A DNA stretch of 64,000 bases, taken from contig CAMTWO010000026.1 in assembly GCA_947085405.1 (NCBI GenBank), forward strand, positions 17,452 to 81,451. Reading direction: 5' to 3'. This document shows, one piece after another, positions 8,925-17,582 of this stretch. Under the pieces are notes generated by a model. That model saw only the letters and a list, made by a program, of their open reading frames with translations, was not told the DNA's origin and ran no database searches. How positions within the stretch are numbered: position 1 is the first letter of the stretch; every line of letters begins with the position of its first letter. The position numbers were made by a program, and so were the translations under genes. Source of the DNA: JASEGV01 sp947085405. GTDB taxonomy: Bacteria > Bacteroidota > Ignavibacteria > UBA10030 > BY39.

Positions 8925-9644
8925 ATGATTAAACTCAAAAACTTGACTAAAAAGTTTGGTTCGTTTACAGCAGTCAATAACATTAATTTGGAAATACCAT
9001 CAGGACAATTTTTCGGTTTTCTGGGGCCCAACGGAGCTGGTAAAACTACAACAATAAAAATGATGACAGGACTGTATGAACCAACATCCGGTGAAATATT
9101 TCTGAACGGGTCAAGCATAAAAACAGATCCGATCGAAGCGAAAAAAAAAATCGGCTATATACCCGACCACCCTTTTTTATACGATAAACTGACAGGCAGG
9201 GAATACCTTTTTTTTTCCGGAGGATTATTTAAAATTCCAAAAGATGAGTTAGAGATTAAAGTAGAAGACGCTATCAAGTTTTTTGAGTTGGGTAGCTGGA
9301 TTGATAAACGATCGGAGAATTACTCGCAAGGAATGTCGCAGCGTTTGATCATCGCATCTTCGATGCTGCACGACCCCAAAGTGATAATCATCGACGAACC
9401 TATGGTAGGTTTAGACCCGAGAAGCGCAAGTATAGTGAAAAATGTTTTAAAGGAGAAATGTAAAACGGGAGTAGCGATATTTATGTCCACACATATTTTG
9501 CATGTGGCAGAAGAATTATGCGATAGGATCGCAATTATTAAAGACGGTGAAATAATTTCAGATTTAACTATCGAAGAATTACTAGATTCAAAAAATAAAT
9601 ACGACGGAAAATTAGAAAACCTATTTCTTGATTTGACGAACTGA
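8925..9644 (+). CDS. ABC transporter ATP-binding protein
   Basis: A 239-residue nucleotide-binding subunit of an ABC-2-type exporter. The Walker A motif GPNGAGKTT is at about 34-42, an ABC-signature variant YSQGMSQR near 132-140, and Walker B VIIIDEP near 153-160, followed by the switch histidine in STHILH. It ends two bases before the permease gene, so the pair forms one unit. The short C-terminus after EELLDSKNKY suggests the CcmA/NatA-like subfamily. The substrate is unknown. Confidence 0.9.
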   Translation: MIKLKNLTKKFGSFTAVNNINLEIPSGQFFGFLGPNGAGKTTTIKMMTGLYEPTSGEIFLNGSSIKTDPIEAKKKIGYIPDHPFLYDKLTGREYLFFSGGLFKIPKDELEIKVEDAIKFFELGSWIDKRSENYSQGMSQRLIIASSMLHDPKVIIIDEPMVGLDPRSASIVKNVLKEKCKTGVAIFMSTHILHVAEELCDRIAIIKDGEIISDLTIEELLDSKNKYDGKLENLFLDLTN

Positions 9645-9646
9645 CT

Positions 9647-11332
9647 ATGAGAGAGTTTATTCATATTTTGTGGTATAAATTTAAATCGAATTTAAAGCTA
9701 TCAGTCGATTTAAGTCTGCAGGGGATTGTCAAAAATTTAGGTTCTGTCGTGCTGTACGGGGCTTTTGCAGTCGGAGCATATTTTTTAACTTATAATATCA
9801 TTGAATATCTTCTTAAAGAAGCAAAAGTCGGAATGTTCTTGCTGCATCGATTCCTTTCGATGTTGCTCTTCGTATTTTTTGTAACAGTGAATTTGGGTAA
9901 CGTCATTGTATCGTACTCCACATTATATAAATCAAAAGAAATTCTTTATCTGTTCACCAAGCCGGTGTCGTTCGTGAACATATTTATGATCAAGTTCCTC
10001 GATAATTTCTTTTACAGTTCAACAACATTATTCTTGATTGGCTTGGCAGTTATTGCCGGTTACGGAAGTTATTTTTCGATGCCATTAGGTTTTTATTTTA
10101 CTGTTCTGATCTTTATTTTCATACCATTTATGCTGATTTCCGCCATTTTAGCAGTCTTACTCCTTTTTCTGTTAATAAAAATTGCAAGTCATATCGGCGC
10201 CGCTCCTGTTATCTTCGGATTGATTACAGGTTATGTGGGCTCAATATTTTTTTATTTCAAGTTCATAAACCCATATAAATTAGTGAATGAAATAATGCAG
10301 TACTACCCACACACCGATCAGTACTTCGAAATTTTTATTCCGGTTTTTTTAAAATACTTGCCCAACCATTGGGTATCGGAATTTTTGTATTGGACAGTCA
10401 AAGGGAATTATGTCGGTGCATCTTTTTATGGCTTGATGTTAATCGCAACAGCGACATTTTTATTTTTGATTATGTTTCTGGTCGGGCGGATGTATTATAG
10501 GAAGAGCTGGTTGGTATCGTTGGAGTTTCGTTTTTTCAAGAGAAAACAAATTCAAAATGGGAAGGTTATTTTTCAAAAAAATACAATTCTCCAATGTCAA
10601 ACTGATGCATTACTTAAAAAGGAATTCCTGCAATTTTTTCGCGATCCCAGCCAATGGCTGCATCTCGTTGTTTTAGTTCTTTTGATGTTGGTATTCGGTG
10701 TAAGTGTTAGTCGTTTCGAATACAATTATGAACAACCTTTTTTGCAAAGTGTAACTTACATAGTGATATATTTATTTACGGCTTTTTTAATCGCATCTAT
10801 GGCTATCAGGTTTGTTTATCCATTGATAAGTATCGAGGCTTCGAGCTTTTGGAAAATTAAAAGCTCTCCGTTATCCATACAAAAATTCTATAATACAAAA
10901 ATAGTATTCGTGTTTATACCGATAATTTTGTTGGGTATAATCCTCTCAATATTTTCGAATTGGTCGTTCCGGGAAGAACAATATCTTCTCTTCTTTTCAA
11001 CTTACACGATGATATTTGTAGCAGCAGCTTTAGTGATAATCAATATATCGGGGGGAAGTTTTTTTGCATCTTTCAATGAAAAAAATCCTATAAGGATTGC
11101 TTCTACGCAGGGAGCTTCTCTGATATTTTTACTGAGCCTGGTATTTTTAGTGTTCACAGCGATAATAATTTCTTCCATCGTGTTAAGATATTTCGAGTAC
11201 TCACACGCGAATCAAATTATTCCTCACTCAATTATCATAAATGCAAGTCTTGCATTTGGAGGCATCTCACTTCTAATTTCGATCATCTGTTATATCGTCG
11301 GACTAAAATCTTTAAACCGTGATTTCAAATAA
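9647..11332 (+). CDS. ABC exporter permease, membrane protein
   Basis: A 561-residue integral membrane protein with about a dozen hydrophobic segments in two sets, separated by a polar region near residues 285-335 that includes LLKKEFLQFFRDPSQWLH. It is the membrane partner of the ATPase encoded two bases upstream. The segment KSKEILYLFTKPVSFVNIF resembles coupling regions of large ABC-2 permeases. The substrate is unknown. The following gene starts only seven bases downstream, implying a three-gene operon. Confidence 0.82.
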   Translation: MREFIHILWYKFKSNLKLSVDLSLQGIVKNLGSVVLYGAFAVGAYFLTYNIIEYLLKEAKVGMFLLHRFLSMLLFVFFVTVNLGNVIVSYSTLYKSKEILYLFTKPVSFVNIFMIKFLDNFFYSSTTLFLIGLAVIAGYGSYFSMPLGFYFTVLIFIFIPFMLISAILAVLLLFLLIKIASHIGAAPVIFGLITGYVGSIFFYFKFINPYKLVNEIMQYYPHTDQYFEIFIPVFLKYLPNHWVSEFLYWTVKGNYVGASFYGLMLIATATFLFLIMFLVGRMYYRKSWLVSLEFRFFKRKQIQNGKVIFQKNTILQCQTDALLKKEFLQFFRDPSQWLHLVVLVLLMLVFGVSVSRFEYNYEQPFLQSVTYIVIYLFTAFLIASMAIRFVYPLISIEASSFWKIKSSPLSIQKFYNTKIVFVFIPIILLGIILSIFSNWSFREEQYLLFFSTYTMIFVAAALVIINISGGSFFASFNEKNPIRIASTQGASLIFLLSLVFLVFTAIIISSIVLRYFEYSHANQIIPHSIIINASLAFGGISLLISIICYIVGLKSLNRDFK

Positions 11333-11339
11333 GCGAGTT

Positions 11340-13319
11340 ATGACTAAACGAACAATCAGAATATTTTATTTAATTTTGGTTTTCGCCCTCACCATCAGCG
11401 GGCAGCAGTTATATAAATTCAATCAAGAAGCTGAAAACAAATTCGATGCTGCCGTAAAAGATTATGAAAATAAAAATTTCTTAGTATCAGTTTCTACTTT
11501 TCAAAATTTGGTGAAACTTCCTTTTCATCAACGGACGACTGCTGCTTACTTGATGCTGGCGAAGAACTATCTGAAACTCGACGAGGCGAAAAAGGCACAG
11601 AATGTTTTACAGGAATTGCTTCAAAAATACCCCGAAAGTAATTACATCGACAATTCTTACTACACATTAGGAATATCTTTCATTCAGCAGGGGAACTATC
11701 AATCGGCAGTCGGATCATTTTGCGATGCAATCGTTACGACCAATGATACTAAAATTCAAAACCGGTCGTATTTAAAACTAATTTGGATAACGACGAATAA
11801 ACTTGATGTAAAAGAAATCGACAACCTGATAGAAAAATCTAACTCAAAAAACAATCGGAATATCTTGAATATATTTCGTGCAAATAAATTATTTGTTGCC
11901 GGCGATGTGAAGAGAGCTAAATTATTAATTGAATCGGTTTATGCCGAGGTGAAATCTACAAAACTCAAAAGCATGGTTCAATCAATTCGAAACAAAATTT
12001 ATGATGGGTTCACGATTAAGATAGGTGTGTTGGTTCCGCTTATGAAAAATCATCCCCTGTCGCCGTTTCGCGAGATTGGGGAAGATGTTTTAAATGGAAT
12101 AATTCTAGCCGCCGAAGAATTCAATAAGCAAGCTGAAGATGAGTTCAAAATAGTGCTTGATGTTAGAGATACAGAACGCAATGTTACAAAATCGACAATT
12201 GAAACTGACGACTTAGTAAAACAGAAAGAAATTCTTGCAATTGTGGGACCTGTTTTCAGCAACATCGCACAAGCAGTGGCGTCTGTAGCACAAAAAAACA
12301 AAGTTCCAATAATTACACCGACAGCAACAGGTAACGGAATAGCTGCTATCGGTAAATATGTTTTTCAACCGAATCCTGATTTCGAAAGCCGCGGCAAAGC
12401 TATCGCTAATTTTGCAGTTAAAAATTTAAAGCTGATAAATTTGGCAGTCGTTGCCCCTAATGAACCAACCGTTCGCAGCATCGTTGAGAAATTTATTGCA
12501 GAAACAGAAAGAGTCGGTGGTAACGTCGTATCAGTTGAATGGTACGACAAAGGAAGTTTAGATTTGAGAGAACAGTTTAAAAACTTACGCAAGCTGGGTT
12601 GCACATCTGCTGTTGAGCCGATGGTTTCGTTTTCTTCAAAAGTAAATGCAAATAGCCGCATGCGGATTCTTGCTGCGGGGGTAAAACCTCGTTTGCTTGA
12701 TTCGCTCATCGAAGCCGGCGGCAGTATTCCGGTGAATAAATTGTTTGGAAAAAATGGAAAGCGGCTTGCCGATTCATTAGGATTACAGCTCGCTTATCCA
12801 AACGTGCAACCCGACAGTCTGAATCAGAGCGTAAATTCTATTCACGGTATTTTATTTCCTCTCACCTCCGCTGATGAAATAGGTATGCTAACATCGCAGT
12901 TGAATTTCTACAACATTAATGCACAAATTTTAGGAACAAGCGAATGGTTCGATAAAAATGAACTCGATGAACATTCAAGATATACTAATAACGCTATTTT
13001 TATATCTGAGTTTTTTATAAACGATAACGATGAACAAATTATCAGTTTCGTAACGCGTTACAAAAAGATGTTCAGAAAAGAGCCATCACGTAATTCGTAT
13101 TTTGGATACGACACAATGTTGCTGTTAATCGATCAGATTGCCCGCGGCGGATTAAATCGTGAAACATTAAAAACAATGTTAGCCGATGTTTACAAATTTA
13201 AGGGATTGCATTCGAAGATTGATTTAAGTAGGAACAGGGTAAATCAAGAATTTCATATTTTAAAATATACAGATGGGAAAATTATCAAGATTGGAGAAAT
13301 TAATGGTGCTGATAAATAA
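11340..13319 (+). CDS. TPR protein fused to a periplasmic-binding (Peripla_BP_6-like) domain
   Basis: A secreted or membrane-anchored protein of about 659 residues. A hydrophobic N-terminal segment (IFYLILVFALTIS) serves as signal or anchor. Residues 25 to about 200 are TPR-like repeats (AAYLMLAKNYLKLDEAKKA, DNSYYTLGISFIQQGNY), and the rest is a type I periplasmic-binding fold starting at IKIGVLVPL and including AIVGPVFSNIAQAVA. This architecture recalls LpoA/LppC-type penicillin-binding-protein activators, though a ligand sensor is possible. The frame is open from a GTG at 11319 that would overlap the permease; the ATG at 11340 is preferred because it gives a standard signal peptide and no overlap. 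Confidence 0.78.
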   Translation: MTKRTIRIFYLILVFALTISGQQLYKFNQEAENKFDAAVKDYENKNFLVSVSTFQNLVKLPFHQRTTAAYLMLAKNYLKLDEAKKAQNVLQELLQKYPESNYIDNSYYTLGISFIQQGNYQSAVGSFCDAIVTTNDTKIQNRSYLKLIWITTNKLDVKEIDNLIEKSNSKNNRNILNIFRANKLFVAGDVKRAKLLIESVYAEVKSTKLKSMVQSIRNKIYDGFTIKIGVLVPLMKNHPLSPFREIGEDVLNGIILAAEEFNKQAEDEFKIVLDVRDTERNVTKSTIETDDLVKQKEILAIVGPVFSNIAQAVASVAQKNKVPIITPTATGNGIAAIGKYVFQPNPDFESRGKAIANFAVKNLKLINLAVVAPNEPTVRSIVEKFIAETERVGGNVVSVEWYDKGSLDLREQFKNLRKLGCTSAVEPMVSFSSKVNANSRMRILAAGVKPRLLDSLIEAGGSIPVNKLFGKNGKRLADSLGLQLAYPNVQPDSLNQSVNSIHGILFPLTSADEIGMLTSQLNFYNINAQILGTSEWFDKNELDEHSRYTNNAIFISEFFINDNDEQIISFVTRYKKMFRKEPSRNSYFGYDTMLLLIDQIARGGLNRETLKTMLADVYKFKGLHSKIDLSRNRVNQEFHILKYTDGKIIKIGEINGADK

Positions 13320-13331
13320 TTTGGAGGAATT

Positions 13332-14057
13332 ATGCAAAACCAGAAAGTGGTTAAAATCGTCGGAGAAGAATCGAAGTATCACACAAAGATAAAAGATTGG
13401 CCCGAATCGGAAAGGCCCAGAGAAAAAATCCTGAATAACGGAGCCGCTTCATTGTCCGATGCTGAATTGCTTGCCGTGCTTATCAGGTCGGGTTCAGGTA
13501 AAATTACAGCAGTCGATGTTGCGAAAAAAATGCTTTCCGATTTTAAAACTTTAAATTCGCTTGTTGCGCGATCGATTCCTGAATTGAAAAAATATAAAGG
13601 AATCGGAAATATTAAGGCAGTTACTTTGGCAGCAGCTTTTGAATTTGGTAGACGCGTTGCAGCATCGTGGGACGGAAAAAAGTTTCGTGTTCTTACGCCT
13701 CAAGATGTTGCTGACAAATATCTTCCATCGCTGCGTGATACCAAACAGGAAGTGTTCAAAGTATTATTGTTGGATAGTGCAAACCACTTGTTGAAGGATG
13801 TTGAAGTTACGCGAGGTACACTGAATTCGTCGTTAGTCCATCCGAGAGAAGTTTTTAGAGCAGCGATTACTGAACCAGCGGCGGCAATTATTTTGCTTCA
13901 TAATCACCCAAGCGGAAATCCGGAGCCAAGTGCTGATGATATTCAGATTACCAAGCAATTAGTCGAAGCAAGTAAAATAATAGGAATTCCGGTGCACGAC
14001 CATATCATATTGGGGGGTAATTCCTTTGTTAGCTTCGCAGAAAGGGGGATTTTGTAA
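13332..14057 (+). CDS. radC: RadC-family JAB-domain protein
   Basis: A 241-residue RadC protein. The N-terminal helix-hairpin-helix region contains ELKKYKGIGNIKAVTL, and the C-terminal JAB/MPN+ domain has the metal motif HNHPSGNPEPSADD. Its role in DNA repair was claimed historically but is not settled for the family. A strong GGAGG precedes the ATG. It lies 12 bp after the TPR/binding-protein gene and ends before a separate promoter. Confidence 0.93.
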   Translation: MQNQKVVKIVGEESKYHTKIKDWPESERPREKILNNGAASLSDAELLAVLIRSGSGKITAVDVAKKMLSDFKTLNSLVARSIPELKKYKGIGNIKAVTLAAAFEFGRRVAASWDGKKFRVLTPQDVADKYLPSLRDTKQEVFKVLLLDSANHLLKDVEVTRGTLNSSLVHPREVFRAAITEPAAAIILLHNHPSGNPEPSADDIQITKQLVEASKIIGIPVHDHIILGGNSFVSFAERGIL

Positions 14058-14094
14058 TATTAAAAAAAATAATTACATTTATCTGTGAAAATAC

Positions 14095-14123
14095 TTGACT
14101 AAAAGGTTTTATTTTCTTATAAT
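14095..14123 (+). promoter_or_regulatory. Sigma-70-type promoter for the lipoprotein/LysM pair
   Basis: TTGACT at 14095-14100 and TATAAT at 14118-14123 are separated by exactly 17 bases, in the 120-bp gap between radC and the lipoprotein gene. This is close to the textbook consensus rather than the Bacteroidetes TTTG/TAnnTTTG type. It should drive the two-gene unit that ends at the terminator at 15258-15299. Confidence 0.75.
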
Positions 14124-14177
14124 TAACCAAATTAACAGAACATTAATATGAACAAACAACTAAATAGGAGGAACAAC

Positions 14178-14444
14178 ATGATACTGAAAAACAGAATCGG
14201 TACTGCAATTGCAGTTCTCACTCTTTCTGCTTCGCTGTTTATAGCAGGATGCACGAGCAAACCATCGGCTGAGGAACTACGTCAGTTGAACGATCTAAAA
14301 GCAGAAGTTACCTCTCTTGAAAAACAAATAGCCGAACAAGAACGTGTGAAGGCAAATTTGGAAAAAGAAGTAGCTGAAAAAAATGGTCAACTCAAACAGT
14401 GTCAGACAGATAAGGACGCTGTGAAGAAGGCAACTGGACAGTAA
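14178..14444 (+). CDS. Small coiled-coil outer-membrane lipoprotein
   Basis: An 88-residue lipoprotein. The signal segment AIAVLTLSASLFIAGC ends in a lipobox with the cysteine as mature residue 1. The rest is almost all charged heptad helix (EVTSLEKQIAEQERVKANLEKE), a coiled coil like Lpp-type spacers. An ATG at 14148 is also in frame, but AGGAGG at 14166-14171 sits before the ATG at 14178, so that start is chosen. It is co-transcribed with the LysM-like gene 21 bp downstream, and both may act in the cell envelope. Confidence 0.85.
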   Translation: MILKNRIGTAIAVLTLSASLFIAGCTSKPSAEELRQLNDLKAEVTSLEKQIAEQERVKANLEKEVAEKNGQLKQCQTDKDAVKKATGQ

Positions 14445-14465
14445 TTCAAAAAAGGAGAAACTGCA

Positions 14466-15212
14466 ATGAAAACAAAAATATTTTTGACAATAGTAGTAGC
14501 ATTAATGTTTTTAATTGATGCACCAAGTGCTCTTGCACAAGAAATGACAAAAGAACAATGGCAACAGGAAATGAGTCAAGTTACTGCCAAGCGAAATGAT
14601 CTCAAATCGAAATTAGATAAATTAAACGGCGACATTAAAAATTTACAAGATCAATCAAAGAAGTTGGACGGCGATCTCGTAGCGTGTAATGATGAACTTT
14701 TAAAATTATTAGGAATTACACAAGCTGAATACGATGCTTACCTGAATGAACTCACTGGTTATGAATCGCGTGTGAACGAACTAATGCGACTATCGGATGA
14801 AGAACTTCTGAAATACCGTGACGAAGTTATGAAAATGAACGGACGTGTTAATGAAATGGCAAAGCATAAGATGGCATTTATTCCACGAGTAAATGATAGA
14901 ATAAAAAAATTGCAAGATAATATTGCCAGCTTGATGAAAACTTTGGATAAATCGAAAACTTATACAGTCGGAACTTGGGCAAAAGACCGCGATTGCTTAT
15001 GGAACATCGCTAAGAAAAAAGATACTTACAACAATGCCTGGATGTGGCCCAAAATCTGGCAAGGTAATAAGGATAAAATTAAAAACCCGGATATCATAAA
15101 ACCAAAATGGGTTCTTAAAATTCCAGCCGGAACTGAGCTAACAAAAGAAGAAAAATCTGCCGCCAATTCTTATTACAAGAAAAAGGCAGAAGCAGCAGCT
15201 CCAGTACAATAA
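14466..15212 (+). CDS. Secreted coiled-coil protein with C-terminal LysM-like domain
   Basis: A 248-residue exported protein. Residues 1 to about 24 form a signal peptide ending ALAQE. A long coiled coil spans about 30-155 (KSKLDKLNGDIKNLQDQSKKLD). The C-terminal 55 residues (YTVGTWAKDRDCLWNIAKK, then NPDIIKPKWVLKIP) match the LysM pattern that binds peptidoglycan. It has its own GGAG ribosome site and ends before a strong terminator. A structural or tethering role in the periplasm with the lipoprotein upstream is likely but not proved. Confidence 0.85.
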   Translation: MKTKIFLTIVVALMFLIDAPSALAQEMTKEQWQQEMSQVTAKRNDLKSKLDKLNGDIKNLQDQSKKLDGDLVACNDELLKLLGITQAEYDAYLNELTGYESRVNELMRLSDEELLKYRDEVMKMNGRVNEMAKHKMAFIPRVNDRIKKLQDNIASLMKTLDKSKTYTVGTWAKDRDCLWNIAKKKDTYNNAWMWPKIWQGNKDKIKNPDIIKPKWVLKIPAGTELTKEEKSAANSYYKKKAEAAAPVQ

Positions 15213-15257
15213 ATAGAGATATTCTTTTTAGATTTGTTAAGAAGCTTTATTATATCA

Positions 15258-15299
15258 ACAAGCCCTTTTCTGCTAAGGTGGAAAGGGCTTGTTTTTTTT
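15258..15299 (+). terminator. Rho-independent terminator
   Basis: An 11-bp perfect stem pairs ACAAGCCCTTT (15258-15268) with AAAGGGCTTGT (15282-15292) around a 13-base loop, followed by a run of eight T from 15292. It lies 45 bp after the LysM-like gene and closes the promoter-lipoprotein-LysM unit. Confidence 0.93.
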
Positions 15300-15365
15300 C
15301 AAATAACAATTTAAAGGTAAGCGATTTCGTTGGTTGATAAAAAAATAAAAGCTGAGGGGGTAGAA

Positions 15366-16322
15366 ATGTTTGGACTTCTCGGTTTGAACGATGCTAACCT
15401 TCAGCTTATTGAAAACAGATTCGATGCAAATATAGTCGTTCGGGGAGATATTATAATTCTTAAGGGGGAAGAGTATCAAGTAGAACAACTTGAAAAAATT
15501 TTTAAAGAACTAATTTATATACTAAGTAAAAACGGAACTCTTTCTACAAACGACGTGGAGACAGTTATCGATTTGGTTTTAGTGAATGGTGAGGCAGCAC
15601 TTCCTAAATCAATCACACAACAATTTTCCGACGCCGACATCGATTCTGCCGTATTATATACCCGTAACGGGATAATCAAAGCACGTACACAAGGGCAGAG
15701 AGAGTATATCCGGCAAATTCAAAAAAATGATATTATTTTTGCCATCGGTCCGGCGGGAACGGGCAAAACTTATCTTGCGGTCGCTGCGGCTGTTGCTGCT
15801 TTGAAGAATCGCGAAATTATGAAAATCATACTTGCCCGTCCTGCAGTAGAAGCGGGTGAGAGTTTAGGCTTTTTACCGGGAGACCTCAAGGAGAAAGTCG
15901 ATCCGTACTTACGTCCGCTTTACGATGCACTCGACGATATGATTCCACCGGAAAAATTGAAGAGTTACGTCGAGAAGCGTGTAATAGAAGTTGTACCGTT
16001 GGCTTATATGCGCGGACGAACGCTGAACAATGCTTTTGTAATCCTCGATGAAGCTCAAAATGCTACAGGTATGCAGATGAAAATGTTTCTTACCCGTCTC
16101 GGTGTTAATTCAAAAGCAATTATCACCGGGGATATTACACAAATTGACCTGCCTTCGAAGACAGTTTCCGGTTTAGTGCAAATCCGGGAAGTTCTTCGGG
16201 AAATACCGGGCGTTAATTTCTGTTATTTCGATCGTAACGATGTTGTTCGGCATAAGTTAGTTAAAGATATTATCGATGCATACGATAAATACAGAAATAA
16301 CGGCAAGTCGGAAACACAATAA
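15366..16322 (+). CDS. phoH: PhoH-family ATPase
   Basis: A 318-residue PhoH-like P-loop NTPase. Walker A is GPAGTGKT and Walker B VILDEAQNA, with the family signature LARPAVEAGESLGFLPGDLKEK between them. The N-terminal 110 residues resemble the KH-like RNA-binding region of the family. PhoH proteins are linked to phosphate starvation and RNA metabolism without a settled reaction. The frame is open from a TTG at 15330, but AGGGGG ending at 15360 marks the ATG at 15366, so the shorter form was chosen. Confidence 0.92.
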   Translation: MFGLLGLNDANLQLIENRFDANIVVRGDIIILKGEEYQVEQLEKIFKELIYILSKNGTLSTNDVETVIDLVLVNGEAALPKSITQQFSDADIDSAVLYTRNGIIKARTQGQREYIRQIQKNDIIFAIGPAGTGKTYLAVAAAVAALKNREIMKIILARPAVEAGESLGFLPGDLKEKVDPYLRPLYDALDDMIPPEKLKSYVEKRVIEVVPLAYMRGRTLNNAFVILDEAQNATGMQMKMFLTRLGVNSKAIITGDITQIDLPSKTVSGLVQIREVLREIPGVNFCYFDRNDVVRHKLVKDIIDAYDKYRNNGKSETQ

Positions 16323-17090
16323 TCAACCTTCTGATATTTGTAATTTTTTTGCTTCATCCCATAATTTATCCATCTCTTCCAATGAAGAGGAATGAATATC
16401 TTTCCCCATCTCCTTTAGCCGCTTCTCAATATAATTGAAACGTGTAATAAATTTTTCTACTGTATGTCGTAAAGCGATTTCGGGATTTACATTTATGAAG
16501 CGCGAATAATTTACCATCGCAAATAACAAATCACCGAATTCAGCTTCAACTTCAGCTTGCACACCCGACTCAATTGCTCTATGCAACTCGTGCATTTCCT
16601 CATCAACTTTTTTCCAGGCATCTTCCTTCTTTTCCCAATCGAAACCGACTTTTGATGCTTTATCCTGCAAACGATGTGCACGCAGAAGAGCGGGGAGTTC
16701 TTTGGGTACCCCTTCGATAACCGAATTCCTTCCTTCACTCAATTTCGATTTTTCCCAGTTTGAAATTACCTGCTTCGAGCCGCTTACTTTTGTGTCGCCA
16801 AAAACATGCGGATGACGACGAATAAGTTTTTCAGTGATATCATCTATTACTTGTTTAAGTGTGAACTCATTTGATTGCTCGGCTATAGATGCATGGAAAA
16901 CTACGTGTAAAAGTAAATCGCCTAATTCGTGTCGAAGATGTTCTAAATTATTATCATCGATGGCTTCGAGCACCTCGTAGGTCTCCTCAATCAGACTATG
17001 GCGAATCGAGGTATGGGTTTGTTCGCGATCCCAGGGGCATTCACGTCGGAGGCGGTGTACAATTTCTATAAATTTATCAAATTCTTTCAA
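16323..17090 (-). CDS. mazG: Nucleoside triphosphate pyrophosphohydrolase MazG
   Basis: MazG hydrolyses nucleoside triphosphates to monophosphate and pyrophosphate, clearing aberrant nucleotides. The 255-residue protein has two MazG units. The first carries CPWDREQTHTSIRHSLIEE and HELGDLLLHVVFHA with the acidic metal ligands; the second has VEAEFGDLLFAMVNYSRF. It converges with phoH, and its stop codon directly abuts the phoH stop. Confidence 0.94.
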   Translation of the reverse strand: MKEFDKFIEIVHRLRRECPWDREQTHTSIRHSLIEETYEVLEAIDDNNLEHLRHELGDLLLHVVFHASIAEQSNEFTLKQVIDDITEKLIRRHPHVFGDTKVSGSKQVISNWEKSKLSEGRNSVIEGVPKELPALLRAHRLQDKASKVGFDWEKKEDAWKKVDEEMHELHRAIESGVQAEVEAEFGDLLFAMVNYSRFINVNPEIALRHTVEKFITRFNYIEKRLKEMGKDIHSSSLEEMDKLWDEAKKLQISEG

Positions 17091-17145
17091 TTGTGGGTTC
17101 CATTTTTTTTAGATAATACAGAAAACCCTTCATAAATACAATAAC

Positions 17146-17174
17146 TTGATTTTATAAATATGTTTATCTATATT
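17146..17174 (+). promoter_or_regulatory. Promoter placed almost on top of the receiver-gene start
   Basis: TTGATT at 17146-17151 and TATATT at 17169-17174 have a 17-base spacer. A transcript starting about seven bases after the -10 would begin near 17181, one or two bases before the ATG at 17183. This would give a nearly leaderless mRNA for the response regulator. No Shine-Dalgarno sequence is visible there, which fits. Confidence 0.55.
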
Positions 17175-17182
17175 CTTACAGA

Positions 17183-17563
17183 ATGACAAACGGAAAAAAA
17201 CGAAATATTTTACTCGTTGACGATGAAGTTGGTTTTGCTGAAATACTACGAGACTTACTTATGATGGATGGATACGAAGTTGTCCTCGTTTATGACGGTC
17301 AAGAAGCTTTAGATAAATTGAACGACTATTTTCCTGATCTCATAATATCCGACATTATGATGCCACGCGTCGGAGGGCTTGAACTGTATCACAAAGTACG
17401 ACAAAATCCAAAATACTCAAAAATGCCTTTCTTATTCATCAGCGGGTTTGAGGACGGACGCATACTTAAGGGTATACAAGATGACGAGTTGTTTGGAATT
17501 CTGAGTAAACCCATCGATATGGAACAAATTCAAAAAACATTATCAAAAATTCTTCGGGACTAA
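17183..17563 (+). CDS. Single-domain response regulator (CheY-like)
   Basis: A 126-residue stand-alone receiver domain. The acidic pair is in LLVDDEVGF, the phosphoacceptor aspartate in DLIISDIMMP, and the conserved lysine near the end in LSKPID. No output domain exists, so it signals by protein contact or as a phosphorelay step. It begins a three-gene set with a histidine kinase 20 bp downstream and an NtrC-type activator. Confidence 0.92.
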   Translation: MTNGKKRNILLVDDEVGFAEILRDLLMMDGYEVVLVYDGQEALDKLNDYFPDLIISDIMMPRVGGLELYHKVRQNPKYSKMPFLFISGFEDGRILKGIQDDELFGILSKPIDMEQIQKTLSKILRD

Positions 17564-17582
17564 ATTTTAATTATATCTGAAG

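Noticed and set aside
11319..11339. GTG start of the TPR/binding-protein gene overlapping the permease
   Set aside because: The ATG at 11340 yields a standard signal peptide and avoids overlap.
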